Assembly (NCBI GenBank): GCA_000991135.1
Contig: LBST01000004.1
Coordinates: 1 to 64,000, forward strand
Source of the DNA: Candidatus Roizmanbacteria bacterium GW2011_GWC1_37_12
GTDB taxonomy: Bacteria; Patescibacteriota; Microgenomatia; UBA1406; GWC2-37-13
Length of the DNA: 64,000 bases
Direction of reading: 5' to 3'
Position numbers and translations under genes: made by a program. Each line of letters begins with the position of its first letter. Position 1 is the stretch's first letter. The notes under the pieces were generated by a model that saw nothing but the letters and a program-made list of their open reading frames with translations, was not told where the DNA came from and searched no databases. Positions 48,587-57,293 of this stretch are shown here, piece by piece.

Positions 48587-49149
48587 TTTTTAAAACGAGA
48601 CTTTAAAATTATTGAAAGAACAATGATATTCATTACTGCCAAACAGGCTGGATAGATATATGTGACAAGATTATAGTTGGCTATGGCAAATATTGATAAA
48701 CTATGACGAATCGCATTAATTACGTAGCTTATAAAAGTCTCACTTTCTGGATTCTTGATTGTTTTTCTAATTGTGGGAAAAAAACCAGAAACATCAATGG
48801 CTGTTAATATTACTACGGACAAAGTTGGATCTTTAGTTAACATCCAAGGAAAGATTGCCAATAAAGCAGCGACGAGCATAATAACGTCAAATTTAGCTAT
48901 ATCCTTACTACCTTTTTTTATCGAAATTAAGGCTATAAAAACCACTAATAAACCAGCTGTAGCCGTTGTCCAACTTCCAGCCCCAGCTCCTTTTTGCCAT
49001 TGACCAAAAAACGTTAAAGAAGTTGTCAAAGTCCAGATCATCCAAGTAAACATGTGTGGTTTTGTTTTATTACGAAAGATGTCGATAATGTAAGGAATAA
49101 TTGACACAAAAACCAAAATAACCGTTACCAAACCTATGAATTCTTTCAT
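48583..49149 (-). CDS. PQ-loop/SWEET-like membrane protein
   Basis: 188 residues, about six helices. Two repeats each carry a Pro motif: IIPYIIDIFRNKTKPHMFTWMIW and SGFFPTIRKTIKNPESETFISYV, resembling PQ-loop and SWEET/SemiSWEET transporters. It sits between the DMT gene and the kinase-like gene with 0-4 nt spacing on each side. Confidence 0.7.
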   Translation of the reverse strand: MKEFIGLVTVILVFVSIIPYIIDIFRNKTKPHMFTWMIWTLTTSLTFFGQWQKGAGAGSWTTATAGLLVVFIALISIKKGSKDIAKFDVIMLVAALLAIFPWMLTKDPTLSVVILTAIDVSGFFPTIRKTIKNPESETFISYVINAIRHSLSIFAIANYNLVTYIYPACLAVMNIIVLSIILKSRFKK

Positions 49150-50169
49150 TTAAAACAACTTCAATAAATTTTTAATAGAAATAATTTTATCATCAAAGAC
49201 GGTCATTCCAAATTTAATAAGCGATAATTTTTGTTTTTTAGTCTCTATTCCTTGAACCCACTTTCCATTGGCCCGGTGAAAAACTTCCATGGCTAAATAG
49301 TGACAGAAAATCTTCTCGTCTACTGGCTCAATTTCTTTAAATGAATTAATGCATCGCATTAGATATTTTCTTGCTGAATCTTTTTTTATATATCCTGCAA
49401 GCGCATAAAGAACAATATGCGCCAAATGACTTGGGAACATAAATCTTTGGTCAGCCCACTGGGAATAACCAAAGTCAATAAAAGCAACCTCTCCTTTTTC
49501 ATTGACGAAGACGTTTTTCGGGTGGCAATCCGGCCAGGAAAAATATTCATTGTTCGTCAAATATTCTTTTTCCAGCGTTGAGTATTCTTTTTGACTGTTT
49601 GGGTAAGACAAGCGAAGCTCTAATCCTCTCTCATAAATACTCATCTGGGCATTTTGGACAATATAGGGAAACTCTTTCCATTTTCTCGATTCAAGTATAA
49701 GATGAGCTAATGACCTTCCAACGTTTTTAGCAGCTTTAATTGAGAATCTATTTTTAAAAATATCTTCTTGCATTAAAGAGAAGCCTTTCGAATAAAGATT
49801 TTCCATTATTGAAGTGGTGATGTCTGGAAAATCATAAAGTAATTTTGGAACTCTAACTTCTTGATTATTTTGCAAGTTTTTTAAAACTTGGACGTCAACT
49901 TTATGAGATTTTTTATCCAGATAGAGTTCTGTTGGATCAAAAGGGAAAGCACCTTCAGTGTGCTTGATAACAACCTCCTGCCCGTCAAGAACGGCCGAAT
50001 AAACTTGGGAGATAAACCCTCCTTTTAAACTTTCTTTTAGTTCTATTTTTAAACCTCTTTTTTGTAATTCTTTTTGGAGATTTAATTTGTCGATTAACGG
50101 GGATTGTTTTGGATATTTTTTTGGTTTTGATGAAGGTAAAACAGAATGGATATATTTGTTTTTATTCAT
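49150..50169 (-). CDS. APH-family phosphotransferase-like kinase
   Basis: 339 residues. GGFISQVYSAVLDGQEVVIKHT is the glycine loop with the ATP-binding Lys. The catalytic loop is WPDCHPKNVFVNEKGEVAFIDFGYS: Asp, Asn and the D-F-G are kept, but the usual HGDLH is PDCH. The family includes aminoglycoside, choline, fructosamine and methylthioribose kinases. First gene of the run with the PQ-loop protein, the DMT transporter and the dehydrogenase homologue; together they may take up and phosphorylate a small metabolite. Confidence 0.8.
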   Translation of the reverse strand: MNKNKYIHSVLPSSKPKKYPKQSPLIDKLNLQKELQKRGLKIELKESLKGGFISQVYSAVLDGQEVVIKHTEGAFPFDPTELYLDKKSHKVDVQVLKNLQNNQEVRVPKLLYDFPDITTSIMENLYSKGFSLMQEDIFKNRFSIKAAKNVGRSLAHLILESRKWKEFPYIVQNAQMSIYERGLELRLSYPNSQKEYSTLEKEYLTNNEYFSWPDCHPKNVFVNEKGEVAFIDFGYSQWADQRFMFPSHLAHIVLYALAGYIKKDSARKYLMRCINSFKEIEPVDEKIFCHYLAMEVFHRANGKWVQGIETKKQKLSLIKFGMTVFDDKIISIKNLLKLF

Positions 50170-50198
50170 TAGTTTTAAATTATATATAATAATTTATT

Positions 50199-51335
50199 AT
50201 GCTACAACGGATTGACAAATTAAGACAAACTTTAAAAGAAAAAAATATTGACGCGATTTTAGTGAGTAATTTTTACAATATCCTTTACCTTTCCGGATTT
50301 AAAACGCTGACGGAAAACGAGAGAGAAGCGTGGATGTTGATAACGGCTAGAAATACTTATCTCTTTAGCGATAACCGTTACATAAATGACAAATCACAAA
50401 TAACAAATAACAATTCAATAATAAATAATAAATTTTTAATTTATAAACTCATCACCCCTGAAAAAGGTCTGATAAAACACCTCGAAGAAATTTTTCAAGA
50501 AGAGGGAATTAAAAATTGCGGAGTCGAGGCGGATAATTTAAAACTTTTAGAATTTCAGCAGTTAATAAAATATTTTCGAGAGACAATGTTTGTTCCTACT
50601 GAAAAATTAATTATCAAACAAAGAGAGATAAAAGACGAGGATGAGATTAAAAAAATAAAAAAAGCCTGTGAGATTGTAGACCTTTGCCTAAAAGACATAC
50701 TTCGATTAATCGAAGTGGAGAAAACGGAAAAAGAAATCGCTTTTAGGATCGAATTCTGGCTCAAAGAGAAAAATTATGACTTGGCTTTTTATCCGATTGT
50801 TGCTATCGACGAAAATTCCGCTGTTCCTCATTACGATACAAGAAACGGAAACAACAAAAAAGCAAGAAGCGGGTCAATAATTCTCATTGACTTTGGCGCT
50901 AAGTATCAAGATTATGTGTCAGACATCACTCGCATGATATTTGTTGGTAAACCGACTGACGAACAGATAGATACATATAATAAACTTCTTGGTGCTCAAA
51001 CAAAAACTATCAAATATCTCACAAATTTAGCCTCAATCAACCTCGGAGGTGGAAGGGGTAAGCAAGTAGATCAATACTGCCGTCAAATGGTTACTGAAAA
51101 TCAATTACCGAATTACCAACATTCAACTGGTCACGGCGTAGGACTGGAGGTCCACGAATATCCAAAAATTTCGCCCATTTCTGAAGACAGATTATTGGAA
51201 AACCAGGTTGTCACTATTGAGCCAGGGGTTTATTTCGAGGAAAAATGGGGGATAAGGATTGAAGATACTGTTCTTGTAAAAAAAGATGGGGTGGAAACTC
51301 TAACTAAATTTAGCAAACAACTGCTGAATATATAA
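50199..51335 (+). CDS. Xaa-Pro aminopeptidase (M24 family)
   Basis: 378 residues. An N-terminal creatinase-like domain is followed by the pita-bread catalytic domain with DFGAKYQDYVSDITRM (two Asp ligands), HSTGHGVGLEVHEYP (His) and VVTIEPGVYFEEKWGIRIED (two Glu). It removes N-terminal residues before proline. Residues about 64-80 (NDKSQITNNNSIINNKF) are encoded by an AT-rich repeat (50385-50450) that also occurs just downstream of the gene. TATAAT is 8 nt before ATG. Confidence 0.9.
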   Translation: MLQRIDKLRQTLKEKNIDAILVSNFYNILYLSGFKTLTENEREAWMLITARNTYLFSDNRYINDKSQITNNNSIINNKFLIYKLITPEKGLIKHLEEIFQEEGIKNCGVEADNLKLLEFQQLIKYFRETMFVPTEKLIIKQREIKDEDEIKKIKKACEIVDLCLKDILRLIEVEKTEKEIAFRIEFWLKEKNYDLAFYPIVAIDENSAVPHYDTRNGNNKKARSGSIILIDFGAKYQDYVSDITRMIFVGKPTDEQIDTYNKLLGAQTKTIKYLTNLASINLGGGRGKQVDQYCRQMVTENQLPNYQHSTGHGVGLEVHEYPKISPISEDRLLENQVVTIEPGVYFEEKWGIRIEDTVLVKKDGVETLTKFSKQLLNI

Positions 51336-51440
51336 ACATCAAATCATAAATAACAAATCCACAAATGAATATTAAATTATAAATATTTAATAACTAAAAA
51401 TTAGTTATTTGTTATTCAATTGTTATTTATCATTTGTCAT
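51336..51440. repeat. AT-rich CAAATAACAAAT-type repeat
   Basis: ATCATAAATAACAAATCC with inverted copies further on (TTAGTTATTTGTTATTC and TTTATCATTTGTCATTTG). Part of it provides the stop codon and last residues (LQMTNDK) of the convergent gene at 51423. The same repeat type lies inside the M24 gene. Confidence 0.7.
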
Positions 51441-53906
51441 TTGTAATTTTTCTTCCATCCTCATTGTCCTTTCCACAGCTTTCGCTTTCGGTCTGGCAAC
51501 TTCTACTTTTTCGCTTTCGGCTTTTAACTTTTCCGTAATCTCTTTTTCCTTGTCAAAAAGTTCCTTAACGGTCTTGGCGGCTTCAATCTTGGCCTTAAGA
51601 TAGGTCACAAGCTGTTCTCCATTGAGGCTGTTGACCATGAAGATCGGCAAAATATAGCCGATTTCATCCAACCCCTCGTGTTTTAATTCGGCATTTTCCG
51701 AAAGCAGTTTATTCAATGTGTTAGTAATCATGACGATGTCATTGTCAACCCAGCGGTCACGAGTTTTGATATTTTCGGTTGTTGGCACTTCACCTTTTTC
51801 ATACTGATCTACCCACATTTTTTTTACCTGTTCATACTCGTCGATGGAAACGGTTTGCGGAATCATTACTGACTGTTCGATATTTTTTTCCGGTTCGGCG
51901 ACTAACGGCGCCTGGGCAGCGACCACATCTTTTACTTCTTGGGGCTTGAGGCTCTGTTCGCTCGCGACTGATTCGGCAATCTTCATGTCTGTTTTCACAA
52001 TGACAGAGTATTCTTTTATGACCGCGACTACCTTAGTTTTGTCTAATTTTACCTCTGTAGAAATTTTTTGAACAATTGTATTCGGAGACTCTGCTAGAGA
52101 TTGATGAAACACACTAATTATTTCTTGAATTTTTCCTTCTTCAACGCCGGTTTTTTTGGAAAGGTCAGAAATTAATCCGGCGTTACCGGAAACATAGTTG
52201 GCAACTGAAGAAGAGACTTGTTGAATTTTCTCTCGTGGCAGTTTTACTTTGACGGAAACCACTTGAGTCACCGGAACCATTTTTGGCAGCGTCGTAATAA
52301 TGGCGCTTCGATTTTTTACCCGTTCAAGTGGTGGAGCAAAGACCGATGAAACGATCCGTCCGGCCAAAGGATCGGCCTTAACGGCGCGGTTGGACAACTC
52401 AACCCTAATATTCATATAGCGCTGTCTTTCGCTGGCGGTTGTGGCTTGAGTCGGATTTTTCAAATAGTTTATATTCTGGGTCGACTGCTTGTTGGTTTCA
52501 AAACGGGCGACGTCGGTGATTTTTGTGGCTTGAATGTCAAGCGAACGAACGATCTCTTCGGTTTTGGCTTTTTTGATTTCTTCGACCGTCTCTATTCTTG
52601 TTTTTGCAAAAGTTTCTACTTCTCTGGGAATTTTTAAAGCCGCGCCAAGATTTGTTGTCAAATTAACAGGAGAAAGAGAAGGACTTGGCCCGCCGCTTCT
52701 GCCCGGGCCGAAATTTGAAAGCAACAGGTTCTTTATAGCGTTGATGCCGTCACAACAGTAGTCGCGGAACGTACGAAGCAACCACCAAGGGAAAATTGTC
52801 ACCGCCCAGAGCATGATCAAAGTGATGATGTATTCGGCGTATGGATCAATATAATTTACATTGTTTAAGGTGTTAAGTTTTTGCGCCGGGCCACCCCAGA
52901 GAATGTTTGTGGCTGTCGGATAGACATATCCAACTATAGTATTACTTCGAGAAAAGTCAAAAATAAAAGGAATCCCACCTTTCCAAATCGTCGCCAATCC
53001 TCCTAAAAACAAAGACAACAACGGACCATAAAAAACCCATTGAAAAAAAACACCCACCCAAATCCAACCGATGTTTTTTGAAAAAGAAAAGGAAAAAAGA
53101 ATCGGCAAAAAAGGAGAAGCAAATAATAAAAACCAAAGAATTATTTTTCGCAAGAGTATCATCCCTCCCATCAAGTAATAACTGACATTTGTCAACTTAA
53201 GGGTAAATAGTTGGGTCTTTATCGACTCCTGGACTCTGATATTTAGGTCTTTCAAACCAACAAAGTCAATGTAACCCATCTCCGTGCTCGTTCCGGAAAA
53301 ATAGATATTAAAAAGGTCTTTTCCTCCAAGATTCTCGACGAAAAATTTCATTATCAAATCGGAAAGCTGGACAATAGTAATAACAACCGTAGCAGAGAAT
53401 GAAATATAGAGAATTGAGGTTAAAATTTTCATCACCGACGGCCAAACTTTGACGCCGGTATCAAAATTTGTCCTTTGGCCGATAATAATTCCCAGTCCCA
53501 AAAGGGCAGCTGTCAAAATGACAAAAAAATAACTCAAATTTCTCGCCGTCGACCAAATTTTTATCAGAACCGGGTGATTATCAATTGAAGGATGAGTCAT
53601 CACCCAGTAGATAAACTGGCGCGCCCTGTCATTGGATTTGCCTTGGGTTGTCACCTCTTCGTCTTCCACCCAATAATGATTGACTCCGGGATTGCTTTGA
53701 AATTCTTGATAGTTGGTCGTGCACTTTTCCCCCTTGCCTCTTTGTTGATAGATCTGGACGAGCTCTTGCGGGCATTCATAGCCTTGAGGAGCGGTCGTCG
53801 CCGGCGGGGTTGATGTTGGTTGTAGTTGTCGTTGGGCAAAAATAGAAAAAGGGTTTAAAAAAACAATCGCAAGAAGAAAGATAATGCTAAACAACCATTT
53901 TTTCAT
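51423..53906 (-). CDS. T4SS VirB6/TrbL-like polytopic membrane protein
   Basis: 827 residues. A signal peptide (1-24), a short external Cys-containing part, then about six membrane helices between residues 125 and 390 (LTAALLGLGIIIG, LYISFSATVVITIVQLSDLI, ILWFLLFASPFLPILFSF, VFFQWVFYGPLLSLFLGGL). A long cytoplasmic tail of some 430 residues, rich in Val, Lys and Glu, ends with residues from an AT repeat. The layout fits the inner-membrane channel protein of CPR type IV secretion systems. No single motif proves it. Confidence 0.65.
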   Translation of the reverse strand: MKKWLFSIIFLLAIVFLNPFSIFAQRQLQPTSTPPATTAPQGYECPQELVQIYQQRGKGEKCTTNYQEFQSNPGVNHYWVEDEEVTTQGKSNDRARQFIYWVMTHPSIDNHPVLIKIWSTARNLSYFFVILTAALLGLGIIIGQRTNFDTGVKVWPSVMKILTSILYISFSATVVITIVQLSDLIMKFFVENLGGKDLFNIYFSGTSTEMGYIDFVGLKDLNIRVQESIKTQLFTLKLTNVSYYLMGGMILLRKIILWFLLFASPFLPILFSFSFSKNIGWIWVGVFFQWVFYGPLLSLFLGGLATIWKGGIPFIFDFSRSNTIVGYVYPTATNILWGGPAQKLNTLNNVNYIDPYAEYIITLIMLWAVTIFPWWLLRTFRDYCCDGINAIKNLLLSNFGPGRSGGPSPSLSPVNLTTNLGAALKIPREVETFAKTRIETVEEIKKAKTEEIVRSLDIQATKITDVARFETNKQSTQNINYLKNPTQATTASERQRYMNIRVELSNRAVKADPLAGRIVSSVFAPPLERVKNRSAIITTLPKMVPVTQVVSVKVKLPREKIQQVSSSVANYVSGNAGLISDLSKKTGVEEGKIQEIISVFHQSLAESPNTIVQKISTEVKLDKTKVVAVIKEYSVIVKTDMKIAESVASEQSLKPQEVKDVVAAQAPLVAEPEKNIEQSVMIPQTVSIDEYEQVKKMWVDQYEKGEVPTTENIKTRDRWVDNDIVMITNTLNKLLSENAELKHEGLDEIGYILPIFMVNSLNGEQLVTYLKAKIEAAKTVKELFDKEKEITEKLKAESEKVEVARPKAKAVERTMRMEEKLQMTNDK

Positions 53907-53909
53907 ATT

Positions 53910-54467
53910 TTAAAGGTTTTTAAAGACTATAAGCCCTGTCCCGGCGAGGATAAGAAAAATTAATCCAAAAGCAATTTGGACAAAATTACCATTGACTCCA
54001 GACGTAGGCAGAGCCGTAGGTAGAGGTGGAGAAGTGGCAATGGGCGTTGGTGTGCTTTCGGCCGGATTAAACAAGGCGCAAAGTTGGGTTGACCCGGGGG
54101 CGGTTGCGATTAGTTTAAAAGTCACATAAGCAAAAGCGCCGCTTCCTGAAAAGCCAGATGGAGAGCTGCCGGTAATAATCAACTTGCCGTCTCCTTGGGG
54201 ATCGGCAGAAATAGTCGCAAACGTATTTCCGGCCGATACCGAGATATACTCAAGGTATTTTGTATCATATGTCATCCCAATTCTCGTTGATGTTGAAGAC
54301 TTCCCCTCTGTATCCACATTAATAGTAAATTTAATATCCTGTCCTCGTTGAAGCTGTCCCGACGGAGCAATTAAATCAAAGGTAATGGCCGACACAGAGT
54401 TTGGAACTATAAATATGGTAAGTAAAAAAATAAAGATTATAAAAAATCTTTTTAGATAGTTTTTCAT
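53910..54467 (-). CDS. Cohesin-like surface protein with LPTSG sorting-like signal
   Basis: 185 residues: signal peptide (1-27), a cohesin-type beta domain (FDLIAPSGQLQRGQDIKFTINVDT and YDTKYLEYISVS, FAYVTFKLIAT), a Pro/Thr spacer, then LPTSGVNG, a hydrophobic helix and a short Lys end. LPTSG resembles the LPxTG sortase signal. It lies 4 nt upstream of the VirB6-like gene and is probably cotranscribed. No sortase gene is in this window. Confidence 0.75.
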   Translation of the reverse strand: MKNYLKRFFIIFIFLLTIFIVPNSVSAITFDLIAPSGQLQRGQDIKFTINVDTEGKSSTSTRIGMTYDTKYLEYISVSAGNTFATISADPQGDGKLIITGSSPSGFSGSGAFAYVTFKLIATAPGSTQLCALFNPAESTPTPIATSPPLPTALPTSGVNGNFVQIAFGLIFLILAGTGLIVFKNL

Positions 54468-54492
54468 TCTTCATCCATCATACTCTAATTTG

Positions 54493-56157
54493 TCATCTTT
54501 TTTCAACATTAAACAGCGGGCCGACGATTTGAATATTTGAAGGTGCGCGCAAATTAAACCAGTCTTTAAACTCCGAGGCAGAAAAAGAAGCGTTTCCTCC
54601 GTCGCCGGAAAAATTAACAGAAGAACTTCTGCCTGATCCAAAGTCAGCTCCAACCGAAGCGTCAGAAATCGAAGAAAAAGGATTAATTCCTCTTGACCTT
54701 AATTCTGATTTTACTTTTTCAAAATCCCATGTGTCTGTGCCGGCTGGATTTGACTTGTCGACTTGATACAAATGGTCGCGTGTCGACGGGTCGTTTTTGA
54801 CCAAAAGAATAATGTTGACGATATCGGCTAACTCGTCTGATTTTAACCAGGCGGTTTTATTGTATTCTCCCCTCGACCCCCAATCGCAGTAAAACCAAGG
54901 CGAATCACGGTCATAGGCGCGGCTAGATAAATCGGCAAAGCTTCCGATCGATCCATCAAAATCGTTCGCGTGTTTGGTCCAAGAAGTTCCTGACCAACCG
55001 ATTTCACCCGATGAAAAAACATAACCGCCGTGGGTCGACGAATACCATGCTTTGATCGGCGACCCGCCCTGATACATTGTTAATCCTTCAGTTTCTCTCA
55101 CCGCCTGGTCCCATGCTCCTGTTTTTGGATCATCATGAAACACCTGGCAATTCTCCGAATCGCAAATTGATCCCGCCCCATTGTTTGTATAGGCCAAAGC
55201 GTAGGAACGAGCAGCGATCGCTTGGGCCTTAAGGACTTCTATGTGCCAAGATTCTGGCACCTCGTAAATGCGTTTTACATAATCTTCCAAACTATAGGTG
55301 TTATGACCATCAACTTTTATTTGTATGTTTTCTGCTTTTTTCATCTCGTCAAAATTATAATAAGCTCTTAATATTGTTTCATAGTTTTGTCCTGCTTCAG
55401 CCCTTCCTTTAGCTCCATACTGGTTTAGGCCAACCCTATTTGGAACTCCATAAGTAAACATTGCAAACCTGGGAGAAAAACCTGGGTCGCGTCCGTTAGT
55501 CAGATCGCTGTCACATCGACCAAGCGTTGAGGCGGAGCGGGAGATGTTTAGGCTTGCTTGCTTTTGGGCGATTAAGTCTTGTTGGCGGGCTGACAGTTGG
55601 GCGATCTGCGTCCTCGTCTGACTGATCTGTCCGGCGAGAATTTTTGACTGGGAGTCAATCTCCTGTTTCAAGCTAGACAAACCTAATTTCTCAGTTTCTA
55701 AATCTCTTTTAATATCTTCGAGGTTTTTTATGTATAAAACGACTTTGATAATCGTATTTTTGTCTTGGTCGACCAAAGACTGTTGATAAAAAAATCCCCG
55801 AAGAGATTCTGATAAATTATCAGACGTCAAGACCGTCAATAAATTAAGCGAGTTTTTGTTGATGTTTTTGTAATAAGACCGGGCTCTTTCATTGAGGAGA
55901 TTTTTTTGATAATCCAAGGCTTCTTCTCCCTTTTTTACTTCAGCTTCTTTTTTGCCTATTTCTACCTCAAGATTGTTGACTCTTTTTTTGATGTCGTTCA
56001 ACCTTGAATTTAATTGTTGATAGTTGGATTCTTTGGCGTTTAGGTCTTTTCTTAAAGACTCAAGAGCTTTTGTTACGTCTTCAAGCTCGTCGGCGCGGAC
56101 AAAAAAAACAGGAACAATAACTATTAGTAAAAAAAACAAAAGAAAAAATCTCCTCAT
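54493..56157 (-). CDS. Exported SpoIID/LytB-domain protein with coiled coil
   Basis: 554 residues. Signal peptide (1-22), a long coiled coil (about 25-205) like that of CwlO/PcsB regulators, then a SpoIID domain: YGVPNRVGLNQYGAKGRAEAG, DYVKRIYEVPESWHIEVLKAQAIAARSYAL and WYSSTHGGYVFSSGE. SpoIID enzymes cut peptidoglycan glycan strands. The C-terminal 80 residues are Ser/Gly-rich and probably flexible. TATAAT 6 nt before ATG 56157 predicts a leaderless mRNA. Confidence 0.9.
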   Translation of the reverse strand: MRRFFLLFFLLIVIVPVFFVRADELEDVTKALESLRKDLNAKESNYQQLNSRLNDIKKRVNNLEVEIGKKEAEVKKGEEALDYQKNLLNERARSYYKNINKNSLNLLTVLTSDNLSESLRGFFYQQSLVDQDKNTIIKVVLYIKNLEDIKRDLETEKLGLSSLKQEIDSQSKILAGQISQTRTQIAQLSARQQDLIAQKQASLNISRSASTLGRCDSDLTNGRDPGFSPRFAMFTYGVPNRVGLNQYGAKGRAEAGQNYETILRAYYNFDEMKKAENIQIKVDGHNTYSLEDYVKRIYEVPESWHIEVLKAQAIAARSYALAYTNNGAGSICDSENCQVFHDDPKTGAWDQAVRETEGLTMYQGGSPIKAWYSSTHGGYVFSSGEIGWSGTSWTKHANDFDGSIGSFADLSSRAYDRDSPWFYCDWGSRGEYNKTAWLKSDELADIVNIILLVKNDPSTRDHLYQVDKSNPAGTDTWDFEKVKSELRSRGINPFSSISDASVGADFGSGRSSSVNFSGDGGNASFSASEFKDWFNLRAPSNIQIVGPLFNVEKR

Positions 56158-56175
56158 AAAATTATTATACTCAAA

Positions 56176-56208
56176 AGATCTCTCACTTCGTTCGGGATGA
56201 CGGGGAGA
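56176..56208. repeat. Dispersed GTCATCCCGAACGAAGTGAG repeat
   Basis: Minus-strand copy of the same repeat family as 21011-21045, placed between two divergent genes and next to the -10 box of the pilin-like gene. It ends in AGATCT like its relatives. Confidence 0.7.
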
Positions 56209-56228
56209 GGATGTGTTATACTTTTTCT

Positions 56229-56852
56229 ATGAGACGATTTTTAATATTCTTACTTGTTGTTTTTTCATTTTTTTCATATGACAATCTCGTGTCAGCCCAA
56301 AGGAGAACGCCAACTCCAGAACCGTCGCCAACTATAGAACAAACAGCTCCAACCGTCGCCATTCAAGAACCAGCTGGGCCTCGATATGCTGCTTGCGATC
56401 TCTGCGGATACTGCCCACCCAATAACCCACCCCAAAGTTGGCCAGCCTGTCAAAAATGTCTTTACCCAAACATTAATCCTGACCCGTCAGTCATGGAAAG
56501 CCTTATAATCAATCCCGAAACTAACACTCCTGTTGCCGCCGCCCCTGGTCGTCAATACACATTTTTGGGATGTTTTGGGGGGCAGGGTAATTTTTCTGAT
56601 GAAGGCTCGGCTGGAGCCGTAGTCCAGTCAATTCTCAACATTATTTTCTCTCTTGCCGGAGGGATTGCTTTTCTTTACCTTCTTTATGGCAGCTTTATCA
56701 TTACCACTTCTCAAGCTGACCCGGAAAGACTAAACTACGGAAAAAGGCTTGTCTGGGGAGCGATTATTGGCCTAGTTTTTACACTAAGCAGTGTCCTTAT
56801 AGTAAACTTTATTGCTTCAAATGTCCTAAAAGTACCGGGGTTTGGAGAATAA
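56229..56852 (+). CDS. T4SS pilin-like protein with Cys-rich external domain
   Basis: 207 residues. Signal peptide (1-22), a Pro/Thr spacer, a Cys-rich part (CDLCGYCPPN.. CQKCLYP), then two hydrophobic helices (about 145-168 and 183-203) with the loop TTSQADPERLNYGKRLVWGA typical of the T4SS pilin family. Third family member in the window. TATACT 6 nt before ATG 56229 decides the start; the frame from 56211 would read through the promoter. Confidence 0.78.
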   Translation: MRRFLIFLLVVFSFFSYDNLVSAQRRTPTPEPSPTIEQTAPTVAIQEPAGPRYAACDLCGYCPPNNPPQSWPACQKCLYPNINPDPSVMESLIINPETNTPVAAAPGRQYTFLGCFGGQGNFSDEGSAGAVVQSILNIIFSLAGGIAFLYLLYGSFIITTSQADPERLNYGKRLVWGAIIGLVFTLSSVLIVNFIASNVLKVPGFGE

Positions 56853-56867
56853 TATTTGACTATTTGG

Positions 56868-57206
56868 TTATTTTGATTTTCTTAGGAATAACCCTCCAAC
56901 AGCTCCTGCCAATAAGGAAGGAATAAACAAGGTAGGAATACCTGTTGCTGGAATTGTCCCTGGTTTTGTTGGCGTTTTTGTTAACTCCGCCTTGTAGTTG
57001 TTTCCTAAAACGCTACCACCTTGACCGTCAATTTTTACAGTTGAAATCGGGGTTGGAGTAGGAGAAGCTGTTGGTTTTATTGTTATTTTTGAAAAAGGAG
57101 ACGAAAACTTTCCTGGCAATTTTAACCTGCCGGTAACGACGGCAAAAAAGACCAAAACGACAACCAGGCCGAGGACAAATGAAATTACCTTATTAAAACT
57201 ATCCAT
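56868..57206 (-). CDS. Small surface protein with PATG sorting-like end
   Basis: 112 residues: an N-terminal membrane helix (6-25), a short Pro/Thr-rich external part, then GTIPATGIPTLF, a Gly/Ala-rich hydrophobic helix and RKSK. The end resembles a sortase or exosortase-type signal. TATAAT 9 nt before ATG. No function known; convergent with the pilin-like gene. Confidence 0.6.
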   Translation of the reverse strand: MDSFNKVISFVLGLVVVLVFFAVVTGRLKLPGKFSSPFSKITIKPTASPTPTPISTVKIDGQGGSVLGNNYKAELTKTPTKPGTIPATGIPTLFIPSLLAGAVGGLFLRKSK

Positions 57207-57293
57207 ATAGTATTTATTATATCATAGGGCCTGCTAATAAGCAAATACTACAAATAAGCAAATAAACAAATAAATGTTGTAATATTAAAATAT

